Below, piece by piece: positions 20,188-28,400 of a stretch of 64,000 nt of DNA. Origin of the DNA: SHWB01 sp050246875 (GTDB taxonomy: Bacteria > Pseudomonadota > Alphaproteobacteria > UBA6615); contig JBFWVF010000003.1 in assembly GCA_050246875.1 (NCBI GenBank), positions 310,001-374,000 of the forward strand, read 5' to 3'. The first letter of the stretch is position 1. Each line of letters begins with the position of its first letter. Below the pieces are notes generated by a model. It searched no databases. It saw nothing but the letters and a program-made list of their open reading frames with translations, and had not been told where the DNA came from. Both the position numbers and the translations under genes were made by a program.

Positions 20188-20293
20188 CGGCGGTCCCTTT
20201 CCGGGCGGCGCGCGCCGTGGATGGCGAGGAAATCACGCAACCGCACTGTGATTACATAGCTTGGGCCGTGCGGCCGGGCAAGCGCCGGGGGAA

Positions 20294-21046
20294 TTACAGC
20301 CGCCAGCCGGAATGGATGGCGGCGATGCCGCCGGACAGGTTCTGCACGCGGCAGCGGGCGAAGCCGGCGTCGGCCATCATCGCCAGCAGTTCGGCCTGCG
20401 GCGGAAAGCGGCGGATGCTTTCGACGAGATACTCGTAGGCCGCGCGGTCGCGGGCGACGACGGCGCCCAGCCGCGGCAGGGCGCCGAACGACCAGGCGTC
20501 GTAGAGCCGGTCGAGGCCGGGCAGCACGACGCGGGAGAATTCGAGGCAGAGGAAGCGTCCGCCGGGGGCGAGCACCCGCCGCGCCTCGGCCAGCGCGCGG
20601 TCGATATGCGTCACGTTGCGCAGGCCGAAGGCGATGGTGACGACGTCGATGCTGGCATCGGCGACCGGCAGCGCCTCGGCGTCGCCCGCCACCCACGCCA
20701 GCGCCGGGCCGGGCAGCAGCCCGCGCTCGGCCGCGCGGTCGACCCCCCGGCCAAGCATCGCCTCGTTGATGTCGCAGACGATGACACGCGCAAGACCCGC
20801 CGTTGAGCGGTGAATGGCGAACGCGATGTCGCCAGTGCCCCCCGCAATGTCCAGCACCGCCTCCCCGGGGCGCGGCGCCACGCGGTCGACGAAGGCTGTC
20901 TTCCACAGGCGATGCACGCCGAGGCTCATCAGGTCGTTCATCAGGTCGTAGCGACGCGCGACGCGGCGGAAGACATCGCCGACCAGTCCGGCCTTCTCGC
21001 CGGCCGGTACGTCGCGGAAGCCGAAATGCGTGGTCTCGTCTGCCAT
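20294..21046 (-). CDS. ubiE: Ubiquinone/menaquinone biosynthesis C-methyltransferase UbiE
   Basis: 250 residues. The UbiE signature YDLMNDLMSLGVHRLWK sits near residue 36. The SAM-binding motif I is VLDIAGGTGDIAF, with later motifs around GDAEALPVADASIDVVTIAFGLRN and RVLAPGGRFLCLEFS split over the expected distances. It methylates the quinone ring in ubiquinone (and menaquinone) synthesis. It is divergent from mutM, the usual neighbour in this group. The next gene downstream is coaBC. Confidence 0.95.
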   Translation of the reverse strand: MADETTHFGFRDVPAGEKAGLVGDVFRRVARRYDLMNDLMSLGVHRLWKTAFVDRVAPRPGEAVLDIAGGTGDIAFAIHRSTAGLARVIVCDINEAMLGRGVDRAAERGLLPGPALAWVAGDAEALPVADASIDVVTIAFGLRNVTHIDRALAEARRVLAPGGRFLCLEFSRVVLPGLDRLYDAWSFGALPRLGAVVARDRAAYEYLVESIRRFPPQAELLAMMADAGFARCRVQNLSGGIAAIHSGWRL

Positions 21047-21113
21047 GCGCGGAGCCTAGACGGATGGCCGGGCGGGCGCTACACGAAGCGACCCGCCGCA
21101 CGAGCCCGTCCCC

Positions 21114-21965
21114 ATGCCCGAGCTGCCCGAAGTCGAGACCACGCGCCGCGGGCTGGCGATGGCGCTGCTCGGCCGGCGCCTCGCGCGCGTCGAGGTGCGC
21201 CAGCCGCGCCTGCGCTTTCCGGTGCCCATCGGGTTCGTGCAGCACCTGACGGGGCGGCGCGTCGACGCCATCGACCGGCGCGCCAAGTACATGCTGGTGC
21301 GCCTCGACAACGCCGACACCATGATCGTGCATCTCGGCATGAGCGGGCGGCTGCGCGTCTATGCGCCCGGCAGCGTGCCGCCGCCGCCCGAGCGTCACGA
21401 CCACGTCATCCTCGTCACCGACGACGGCGCCGAGGTGCGCTTCAACGACGCGCGGCGCTTCGGCTTCGTCGATCTCGTCGCCGGCGCCGAACTCGCCGCA
21501 CATCCGATGCTCGCCTCGCTCGGCCCGGAGCCGCTCGATCCGGCCTTCACGCCGGCCGTGCTGTCGGCGGCGCTCGCCGGCAAACGCACGCCGGTGAAGG
21601 CCGCCCTGCTCGACCAGAAGACCGTCGCCGGCCTCGGCAACATCTATGTCAGCGAAGCGCTGTTCCGCGCCGGTATCTCGCCGCGGCGCAGCGCCCATAC
21701 GGTGGCCGGCCGGCGCGCCGAGCGGCTGGTGCCGGCGATCCGCCAGGTCCTCGAGGACGCGATCGCGGCCGGCGGGTCGAGCCTGCGCGACTTCCGCCAC
21801 GCCGACGGCGAACTGGGCTACTTCCAGACGCGGTTCTCGGTCTACGACCGCGAAGGCGAGCGTTGCGGCGATCCGCTGGCCGACTGCGACGGCGTCGCCT
21901 GCCAGGTCCGGCGGCTGGTGCAGGCGGGTCGTTCCACTTTCTATTGCCCCCGCCGGCAACGGTGA
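21114..21965 (+). CDS. mutM: Formamidopyrimidine-DNA glycosylase (Fpg/MutM) with altered zinc finger
   Basis: 283 residues. It starts MPELPEVE, so the catalytic P2 and E3 are exposed after Met removal. A conserved lysine lies in RRAKYMLV near residue 58, and the H2TH region holds KTVAGLGNIYVSEALF. Fpg excises 8-oxoguanine and nicks the abasic site. The usual C-terminal finger is C-x2-C-x16-C-x2-C, ending in CPxCQ. Here the end reads STFYCPRRQR, so the last cysteine is an arginine. Four cysteines still exist at 251, 258, 263 and 278, which could form a rearranged zinc site. Confidence 0.92.
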   Translation: MPELPEVETTRRGLAMALLGRRLARVEVRQPRLRFPVPIGFVQHLTGRRVDAIDRRAKYMLVRLDNADTMIVHLGMSGRLRVYAPGSVPPPPERHDHVILVTDDGAEVRFNDARRFGFVDLVAGAELAAHPMLASLGPEPLDPAFTPAVLSAALAGKRTPVKAALLDQKTVAGLGNIYVSEALFRAGISPRRSAHTVAGRRAERLVPAIRQVLEDAIAAGGSSLRDFRHADGELGYFQTRFSVYDREGERCGDPLADCDGVACQVRRLVQAGRSTFYCPRRQR

Positions 21966-21983
21966 GATAAGCACGGGGCCACC

Positions 21984-22373
21984 ATGACGCTTCCGTCCAG
22001 CGCCTCTGCCCGGCCGTCAGCGTTCCGCCGGATCCTCGCGACCGGGCTCCTCCTGTCCGCGCTTGCGGGCGGCGTTGCAGAGGCCCAGGGGACCTTCCTG
22101 CGCGATGTCGACGATCTTCCGCTCGCGCCCGGCCTGACCGAACGCACGGCGACAGCCATGGTCTTCGACAAGCCCGGCGGCCGCGTCGTCGAAACGACCG
22201 CGAGCGGCGCCACCGACCGCGGCAGCGTCGTCGCCTTCTACACGCAGACCCTGCCATCGCTCGGCTGGACGCCACGCGGCGACCTGCGCTGGCAGCGCGA
22301 GGGCGAGGTGCTGGCAATCGACATCGCCAGCGGTTCGCCGCTCGTCGTCCGCTTCTTCCTGTCGCCCGGCTGA
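21984..22373 (+). CDS. Small exported protein of unknown function
   Basis: 129 residues. The basic N-terminus and a hydrophobic segment ending near VAEAQ look like a Sec signal peptide, leaving a mature protein of about 95 residues, probably periplasmic. The mature part contains FYTQTLPSLGWTP and alternating hydrophobic strands, which look like a small alpha/beta domain. I do not recognise the family with confidence. It lies 18 bases after mutM and 56 before the enoyl-CoA hydratase, in the same direction, so the three may share a transcript. Confidence 0.65.
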   Translation: MTLPSSASARPSAFRRILATGLLLSALAGGVAEAQGTFLRDVDDLPLAPGLTERTATAMVFDKPGGRVVETTASGATDRGSVVAFYTQTLPSLGWTPRGDLRWQREGEVLAIDIASGSPLVVRFFLSPG

Positions 22374-22429
22374 CCGGGGCGCTCCGCGCCACCGCCCGGG
22401 CCTCCAACCGACGCATCCAGGAGCATCCG

Positions 22430-23203
22430 ATGGCCTACGAAAACATCGAGGTCGAGACGCATGGCCATGTCGGCCTTGTTCGCCTCAACCGCCCCAAGGC
22501 GCTCAATGCGCTGTGCACGCCGCTGATGGACGAGCTGGCCCGCGCGCTCGACGATTTCGAGGCCGACGAGGCCATCGGCTGCATCGTCATCACCGGTTCC
22601 GACAAGGCCTTCGCCGCCGGCGCGGACATCAAGGAGATGGCGCCGAAGACCTTCGTCTCGGCCTATGCCGAGGACTTCATCACCTCGTGGGAGCGCGTCT
22701 CGCGTGCCCGCAAGCCCGTCATCGCCGCGGTGGCCGGCTACGCGCTGGGCGGCGGATGCGAGCTGGCGATGATGTGCGACTTCATCATCGCCGCCGACAA
22801 CGCCCGCTTCGGCCAGCCCGAGATCACGCTGGGCGTCATCCCCGGCGCCGGCGGCACGCAGCGCCTGACGCGCTTCGTCGGCAAGTCGAAGGCGATGGAG
22901 ATGGTGCTGACCGGGCGCATGATGGATGCAGCGGAGGCCGAGCGCTCGGGCCTCGTCTCGCGTGTCGTGCCGCTGGCCGACCTCGTGGCCGACGCCCTGA
23001 AGACGGCCGAGAAGATCGCCCGTATGTCGCTGCCCATCGCCATGCTGGCCAAGGAATCGGTCAACCGCGCCTACGAGACGACGCTGGCCGAGGGCGTGCG
23101 CTTCGAGCGCCGCGTCTTCCACGCCTGCTTCGCCACCGAGGACCAGAAGGAAGGCATGGCCGCCTTCATCGAGAAGCGCCAGCCGACCTTCAAGAACGGC
23201 TAG
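22430..23203 (+). CDS. Enoyl-CoA hydratase (crotonase family)
   Basis: 257 residues, the usual length for a single-domain crotonase. The oxyanion-hole segment AAGADIKEM lies at 62-70, and the two catalytic glutamates are E111 (GGGCELAMMCD) and E131 (GQPEITLGVIPG). It adds water to trans-2-enoyl-CoA in beta-oxidation. The pattern matches the short-chain EchA/PaaF group, but chain length cannot be told from sequence. No other beta-oxidation gene is nearby, so it is probably a housekeeping or multipurpose hydratase. Confidence 0.92.
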   Translation: MAYENIEVETHGHVGLVRLNRPKALNALCTPLMDELARALDDFEADEAIGCIVITGSDKAFAAGADIKEMAPKTFVSAYAEDFITSWERVSRARKPVIAAVAGYALGGGCELAMMCDFIIAADNARFGQPEITLGVIPGAGGTQRLTRFVGKSKAMEMVLTGRMMDAAEAERSGLVSRVVPLADLVADALKTAEKIARMSLPIAMLAKESVNRAYETTLAEGVRFERRVFHACFATEDQKEGMAAFIEKRQPTFKNG

Positions 23204-23290
23204 GACGCGGCCGGCCGCCGCGCTTGACGCTTGGCCGGGGGCGTCGTAGAAGGCGCCCCTCGCAAGCGAACGGAGCCGCGTGGGCGCACC

Positions 23291-23554
23291 ATGGCGCATC
23301 ACAAGTCAGCAAAGAAGCGCATCCGCACCAACGCCCGCCGGACCACGGTCAACGGCGCGCGGGTCGGCCGCGTGCGCACCTACGTCAAGAAGGTCGAGGC
23401 GGCGATCGCCGGCGGCGACAAGGCCGCTGCTGCGGCCGCCCTGCGCGAGGCACAGCCGGAACTGCAGCGCGGCGCTAGCCGCGGCGTCATGCACAAGCGG
23501 ACGGCCGCACGCAAGCTCTCGCGCCTCTCGGCACGCATCAAGAAGCTGGGCTGA
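23291..23554 (+). CDS. rpsT: 30S ribosomal protein S20
   Basis: 87 residues, starting MAHHKSAKKRIRTNARRT, the typical lysine/arginine-rich S20 N-terminus. The helical hairpin and the conserved GVMHKRTAARKLSRLSARI end are also present. It binds 16S rRNA in the 30S body. The start at 23291 is chosen over an upstream in-frame candidate (23231) because the family begins at MAHHKSA. rpsT just upstream of dnaA is a common alphaproteobacterial arrangement. A hairpin follows the gene. Confidence 0.97.
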   Translation: MAHHKSAKKRIRTNARRTTVNGARVGRVRTYVKKVEAAIAGGDKAAAAAALREAQPELQRGASRGVMHKRTAARKLSRLSARIKKLG

Positions 23555-23577
23555 GATAGCGGCCCGATGACGCACCG

Positions 23578-23601
23578 CCGGTGCCCGGCAGCGGGCACCG
23601 G
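23578..23601 (+). terminator. Hairpin after rpsT, probable terminator
   Basis: CCGGTGCCC (23578-23586) pairs perfectly with GGGCACCGG (23593-23601) across a six-base loop, 23 bases after the rpsT stop. The following sequence (ACGGGCTCTGTCTGTCTTCG) is only moderately T-rich. Termination is likely, but the hairpin could also just protect the 3' end. Confidence 0.6.
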
Positions 23602-24280
23602 ACGGGCTCTGTCTGTCTTCGTTCCGTCAGACTTTGTTCACATGATTCACAGCCTTCCTCCGGCCCGCGATGGCGAACGGCGGAACCGTGCGGGGAATTA
23701 TCGGGCACTGCCAGTGACCTGCGCGTCTCTGCTCGTCCGAACTGCGATGCGCGCCGTTCTGCATGTGTCCTGTTGCGGGGGAATGGGCTCGGCTGTATCG
23801 TGTCTGACGCTGTCGGTCCGGCCTCTGCAGCAATAAAAATCAAATGCCGGACAGGTGGCTAAAAATACAGGAGAGGCGGTGGCACCAGAATCGGAGAGAT
23901 GGTAACAGATCTCCGAAAGGGCCAATGTTTTGCGGGAATTTGCCATAAAGTGAAATGGTACGTTACCTGCGGTCGATCCAGTATCGAGGGGTCGATCCGA
24001 GTGACGAGAGCTTGCAGATACTTCGTCGCGCACCATCTGGCAGTCGGGTGCGGGTGAAGGCAGGTTCGTGTCACGGTTGTGATGGAAGGGCCAGGTATTC
24101 ATGTTCGGTTGCGGACCGAGCGGGGTTCGCGACCAGTAGTCCGGGGGCACCGTCGCGGTGGTGGGACAGCGGCGGCGGTGGTCGGGGGGATGCGCGCAGG
24201 GTGCCTGTGCCGGCTGACCCCACGGCCTGCAGACGCAGGTGAGGTCGAGTGTGGTCAGGACATCCGGAGCGGGCGGCCAG
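23602..24280. other. Gene-free region between rpsT and dnaA
   Basis: About 680 bases with no open frame that looks coding. It is less GC-rich than the rest, especially around 23830-23960. Visible items: two adjacent DnaA-box-like 9-mers at 23634-23651, and a 7-base inverted repeat TCGGAGA/TCTCCGA at 23891-23897 and 23910-23916 with a 12-base spacer. It must contain the dnaA promoter(s) and a long leader. I could not pick a convincing -35/-10 pair. It could host a replication-initiation or regulatory site, but a full origin (multiple consensus DnaA boxes plus an AT-rich unwinding run) is not evident by eye. Confidence 0.5.
23634..23651 (+). promoter_or_regulatory. Pair of adjacent DnaA-box-like 9-mers
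   Basis: TTGTTCACA followed directly by TGATTCACA. Each differs by one base from TTATTCACA, a form of the TTATNCACA DnaA box. They lie 630 bases before the dnaA start, just after the rpsT hairpin. They might serve autoregulation of dnaA or be chance matches. Confidence 0.3.
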
Positions 24281-25717
24281 ATGAACGATTCCTGGGGGAG
24301 CGCGGACGCCGCGATACTGGAGCAATGGCAGCGTGTGCGCGCGCGCCTGCGCGCCGATGTCGGTGATGCGGCCTTCAACAGCTGGCTCAAGCCGCTGACA
24401 CTGGCGGAGGTGATCGGCGGGCGCGTCCGCGTCGCCGTGCCGACCCGCTTCATGCGCGACTGGATCGAAACCAACTACGCGGCGCGCCTGGCCGAGCTGT
24501 GGCGCGACGAGGACACCCACATCGAGGCCGTCGAGGTGATCGTCGAGCCGACCCCTACGGCGATCCGGCCGGCCGGCGCTCCGCCGGCGGCCACACGTCC
24601 GTCGCGGCCGCTACCGGTACGCGTCACCGAGGTGTCGCGCCCGGCCAATGACGAGGCGCCGGGCCGTCAGGCCGTGCTCGAGGCCGTCGACCGGTTGCAG
24701 GCGACGCTCGATCCGCGCTTCAAGTTCAATTCCTTCGTCGTCGGCCGCACCAACGAGCTGGCGCACGCCGCCGCGCGGCGCGTCGCCGAGGCGCCGAAGG
24801 TGCCCTTCAACCCGCTGTTCCTCTATGGCGGGGTCGGGCTGGGCAAGACCCACCTGATGCACGCCATCGCCTGGCACATCCTGGAGCGCGACCCGGGCCG
24901 CACGGTGCTCTACCTGTCGGCCGAGAAGTTCATGTACCAGTTCATCCGCGCGCTTCGGTACAAGACCATCATGGACTTCAAGGAGCAGTTCCGCTCCGTC
25001 GACGTCCTGATGATCGACGACATCCAGTTCATCGCCGGCAAGGACTCCACGCAGGAGGAGTTCTTCCACACCTTCAACGCGCTGGTGGACGAAAACCGGC
25101 AGGTCGTCGTCTCGGCCGACAAGTCGCCGTCCGACCTCGACGGCATGGAGGAGCGGCTCAAGTCGCGCCTCGGCTGCGGCCTCGTCGCCGACATCCATCC
25201 GACCGACTACGAACTGCGGCTGGGCATCCTGCAGGCGAAGGGCGAGCAGTCCGAGGTGGACATTCCGCCGAAGGTGCTGGAGTTCCTCGCCCACAAGATC
25301 ACCTCCAACGTGCGCGAGCTGGAAGGGGCGCTCAACCGCATCCTGGCGCACGCCACGCTGGTCGGCCGGCCGGTGACCCTGGAGACGACGCAGGACGTGC
25401 TGCACGACCTGCTGCGCGCCAACGACCGCCGCGTGACGATCGAGGAGATCCAGAAGCGGGTGGCCGAGCACTTCAACATCCGCCTCGCCGACATGCACTC
25501 GGCCCGCCGGGCCCGCGCCGTAGCGCGGCCGCGCCAGGTGGCGATGTACCTCGCCAAGCAGCTCACCTCGCGCTCGCTGCCCGAGATCGGACGCAAGTTC
25601 GGCGGCCGCGACCACACCACGGTGATGCACGCCGTACGCAAGATCGAGGAGCTGCGCTCGACCGACGCGAGCTTCTCAGAGGACGTCGAATTGCTGCGCC
25701 GCATGCTCGAAATGTGA
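24281..25717 (+). CDS. dnaA: Chromosomal replication initiator protein DnaA
   Basis: 478 residues from ATG 24281; an upstream GTG at 24239 is in frame but adds residues not typical of the family. Domain I (about 8-85, with FNSWLKPL), a short linker, and AAA+ domain III with Walker A GGVGLGKTH near 183 and Walker B VLMIDDIQF near 243. Domain IV is the DNA-binding part with GRDHTTVMHAVRKI near 444. It binds DnaA boxes and opens the origin. It stands alone; dnaN follows after a 308-base gap with its own promoter. Confidence 0.97.
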   Translation: MNDSWGSADAAILEQWQRVRARLRADVGDAAFNSWLKPLTLAEVIGGRVRVAVPTRFMRDWIETNYAARLAELWRDEDTHIEAVEVIVEPTPTAIRPAGAPPAATRPSRPLPVRVTEVSRPANDEAPGRQAVLEAVDRLQATLDPRFKFNSFVVGRTNELAHAAARRVAEAPKVPFNPLFLYGGVGLGKTHLMHAIAWHILERDPGRTVLYLSAEKFMYQFIRALRYKTIMDFKEQFRSVDVLMIDDIQFIAGKDSTQEEFFHTFNALVDENRQVVVSADKSPSDLDGMEERLKSRLGCGLVADIHPTDYELRLGILQAKGEQSEVDIPPKVLEFLAHKITSNVRELEGALNRILAHATLVGRPVTLETTQDVLHDLLRANDRRVTIEEIQKRVAEHFNIRLADMHSARRARAVARPRQVAMYLAKQLTSRSLPEIGRKFGGRDHTTVMHAVRKIEELRSTDASFSEDVELLRRMLEM

Positions 25718-26025
25718 GGCTGCCGGGCGGCGCCTGTGGCGCCCCCGTACATGGCACGGCAAGTTGTTGACCTGAAACCGCTTTTTCCCGCCGGCCTGGC
25801 GGCGAATTCGCTGCCGAATCCGCGAATCCCTGCTATAGTTTCCGACCGTTTGAATCAGCCTCTGGCGCCGTCTCGCGCCGGGGCCGGAACGAACGGTCGC
25901 CGCGGCATCGCCGCGCCGTGCGACGGGGCGTTCGGCCCGGCTCCCGGCCCCCAATTCGCACCGGTGGCGACGCGGCACGGATGGCGGCCAGCCGGCCGGC
26001 CATGACCTGCGAACCGGGACGAGCG
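25718..26025. other. dnaA-dnaN intergenic region
   Basis: 308 bases without a gene. A GGCGCC-TGT-GGCGCC hairpin lies just after the dnaA stop, with no T-run. A probable extended -10 promoter for dnaN sits at 25831-25839. The rest, up to the dnaN start, is an untranslated leader of about 180 bases in which I see nothing else convincing. Confidence 0.5.
25831..25839 (+). promoter_or_regulatory. Extended -10 promoter for dnaN-recF-gyrB
   Basis: TGCTATAGT fits the extended -10 pattern TGnTATAAT with one mismatch, inside a locally AT-richer stretch. No good -35 lies 17 bases upstream, which is normal for extended -10 promoters. Transcription would start about 180 bases before dnaN. Confidence 0.45.
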
Positions 26026-27144
26026 ATGAAGCTGACCATCGAGCGCGCCACCCTCCTCAAGGCGCTCGGCCACGTGCAGAGCGTCGTCGAACGACGCAAC
26101 ACGATCCCCATCCTCGCGCATGTGATGATCGAGGCGCGCGACGGCGTACTGGCGCTCACCGCCACCGACATGGATCTGTCGATCGACGAGCGCGTCGCCG
26201 CCGACGTCAGCCAGACCGGCCGCACGACGGCGCCCGCGCACACGCTCTACGATATCGTGCGCAAGCTGCCCGACGGCGCCGACGTGGCAATCGAAAGCGA
26301 CGCCGCCTCGGGCCGCGTCACGGTACGCGCCGGCCGCTCCCGCTTCGCCCTGCAGGCGCTGCCCGTCGAGGATTTCCCGACGATTGGTGGCGGCGAACTG
26401 CCGATCCGCTTCGTTCTCGCGGCCGGCGAACTGCGCGCGCTGATCGACCGCACGCGCTTCGCCATCTCGACCGAGGAGACACGCTACTATCTCAACGGCA
26501 TCTACCTGCACACCGCCGGCGGCAACGGTGCCCGCGCCCTCCGCGCGGTGGCGACCGACGGTCATCGCCTCGCCCGCGTCGAGGTTTCGATGCCCGAGGG
26601 CGCGGCGGAGATGCCCGGCGTCATCGTGCCGCGCAAGGCGGTACAGGAATTGCGCAAGCTGATCGACGAGAGCGCCGACCAGGTCGAGGTCGAGCTGTCC
26701 GAGACGCGAATCCGCTTCGCCTTCGACAACGCGGTGCTGACCTCGAAGCTGATCGACGGCACCTTCCCGGACTACGAGCGCGTCATTCCGGCCGACAACG
26801 ACAAGGTGATGGACGTCGACTGCCACGCCTTCTCGGCCGCCGTCGACCGCGTCTCGACCATCTCCACGGAGAAGAGCCGCGCCATCAAGCTGGCGGTCGG
26901 GCCCGGCAACCTGACCCTGTCGGCGACGAGCCCCGACGCCGGCACGGCGACGGAGGAGCTGGAAATCAGCTACGACGCTCAGGCGATGGAGATCGGCTTC
27001 AACTCCCGCTATCTGCTCGACATCACGCAGCAGATCGAGGGAGCGGAGGCGCGTTTCGTCCTTTCGGACCCGGCCTCGCCCACCATCGTGCGAGATACCG
27101 CCGACGACAGCGCGCTGTATGTCCTGATGCCGATGCGCGTGTGA
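26026..27144 (+). CDS. dnaN: DNA polymerase III subunit beta (sliding clamp)
   Basis: 372 residues from ATG 26026; family members begin MKLTIER as here, so the longer reading frame is rejected. Three repeated clamp folds are visible, with ERRNTIPILAHVMIEA, the RFAISTEETRYYLNGIYLH central segment and the C-terminal YVLMPMRV end that forms the partner-binding pocket. The clamp tethers polymerase III to DNA. The stop overlaps the recF GTG start by GTGA, so translation of recF is probably coupled to dnaN. Confidence 0.97.
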   Translation: MKLTIERATLLKALGHVQSVVERRNTIPILAHVMIEARDGVLALTATDMDLSIDERVAADVSQTGRTTAPAHTLYDIVRKLPDGADVAIESDAASGRVTVRAGRSRFALQALPVEDFPTIGGGELPIRFVLAAGELRALIDRTRFAISTEETRYYLNGIYLHTAGGNGARALRAVATDGHRLARVEVSMPEGAAEMPGVIVPRKAVQELRKLIDESADQVEVELSETRIRFAFDNAVLTSKLIDGTFPDYERVIPADNDKVMDVDCHAFSAAVDRVSTISTEKSRAIKLAVGPGNLTLSATSPDAGTATEELEISYDAQAMEIGFNSRYLLDITQQIEGAEARFVLSDPASPTIVRDTADDSALYVLMPMRV

Positions 27145-28400
27145 GCAGCCCGGCCCTCCGCGTCGTTGCCGCCCGGCCCGCGGACGCCGCCGGGTCCACG
27201 CCGTCTTCCGCGGCCGTGGCGGCCTGTCCGCTGGCCGTAGTGCGCCTCGACCTCGGCGACTTCCGCAACTATGCCCGCCTGCGCCTCGACGTGCCGCCGC
27301 GCCCGGTGGTGCTGGTCGGCGCCAACGGTGCCGGCAAGACCAACCTGCTGGAGGCGATTTCCTTCCTCGCACCCGGCCGCGGCCTGCGTCGCGCGGCGCT
27401 GACCGAGCCGCTGCGTGCCGGCGCGGACGGCGGCGCCGGCTGGGCGGTGGCCGCGCGCCTCGAGACGCCCCGCGGCGAGGTCGCCGTGGGGACCGGACTG
27501 CCCCAGGGCGCCGCCGACGGCCGGCGCAACGGCGCGCGCCGCGCCGTCCGCATCGACGGCAGCGACGCGCGCGGGCAGACGGCGCTCGCCGAGCGCCTCA
27601 ACATCGTCTGGCTGACGCCCGACATGGACCGGCTGTTCCAGGAAGCGCCGTCGGTGCGCCGCCGCTTCCTCGATCGCCTGGTGTTCGGCTACGACCCCGG
27701 ACACGCGACCCGCGTGAACGCCTACGAGAAGGCGCTGGCGGAACGCACGCGGCTGCTGCGCGACGGCGCCGACCGCGCCTGGCTCGCCGCCGTCGAGGAG
27801 ACGCTGGCGCGCGAGGGCGTCGCCGTCGCCGCCGCCCGGCGCGAGACAGTCGCCCGTCTCGACGCGGCATTGGCCGCCGCTGACGCCGGTAGCGCCGACG
27901 ATTTCCCGCGCGCGGCGATGTCCCTCGACGGCGAGGTCGAGGCGTGGCTCGCCGAAGGGCCGGCGCTGGCCGCCGAGGAGCGCCTCGCCGCCGCCTTCGC
28001 CGCGACGCGCGCCGTCGATGCCGCTGCCGGCCGGGCGACGCGCGGCCCGCATCGCAGCGACCTCGCCGTGCGCCACCGCGACATCGACACGCCGGCCGCG
28101 CGCGGCTCGACTGGCGAGCAGAAGGCTCTGCTGGCGGCGATCGTGCTGGCCCACGCCCGCCTCGTCGCGGCGCAGACCGGCGCGCCGCCGCTGCTGCTGC
28201 TCGACGAGGTCGCCGCGCATCTCGATCCGCGCCGCCGCGCCGCGCTGTTCGCGCGCGTGCTGGCGCTCGGCGCGCAGGCCTGGTTCACCGGCACCGACGC
28301 GGCCGCCTTCGCGCCGCTGTCCGGCCATGCCCATTTCCTCGGAGTCGAGACGGCAACCGTACGTTCCCTCGATCAGCCCCTGAACGTTGAAGCGACATGA
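27141..28400 (+). CDS. recF: DNA replication and repair protein RecF
   Basis: 419 residues starting at GTG 27141. SMC-like ATPase: Walker A GANGAGKTN at 60-68, signature RGSTGEQKALL and Walker B PLLLLDEVAAHLD near the C-terminus. RecF loads RecA at gaps with RecO and RecR. The N-terminal 30 residues are longer than usual and alanine-rich. A GTG near 27216 would give a family-like start at VAACPLAVVRLDL, but the GTGA overlap with dnaN favours the longer form. The stop overlaps gyrB by ATGA. Confidence 0.95.
   Translation: MSSPALRVVAARPADAAGSTPSSAAVAACPLAVVRLDLGDFRNYARLRLDVPPRPVVLVGANGAGKTNLLEAISFLAPGRGLRRAALTEPLRAGADGGAGWAVAARLETPRGEVAVGTGLPQGAADGRRNGARRAVRIDGSDARGQTALAERLNIVWLTPDMDRLFQEAPSVRRRFLDRLVFGYDPGHATRVNAYEKALAERTRLLRDGADRAWLAAVEETLAREGVAVAAARRETVARLDAALAAADAGSADDFPRAAMSLDGEVEAWLAEGPALAAEERLAAAFAATRAVDAAAGRATRGPHRSDLAVRHRDIDTPAARGSTGEQKALLAAIVLAHARLVAAQTGAPPLLLLDEVAAHLDPRRRAALFARVLALGAQAWFTGTDAAAFAPLSGHAHFLGVETATVRSLDQPLNVEAT

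Noticed and set aside
23602..24280. Calling this the chromosomal origin of replication
   Set aside because: Only two near-matches to DnaA boxes and no clear AT-rich unwinding run. Alphaproteobacterial origins are often not next to dnaA.
23698..24474. Open frames of 90-258 codons around the region before dnaA
   Set aside because: No ribosome binding sites, no family resemblance, and several mutually overlapping frames. The region is better read as non-coding.
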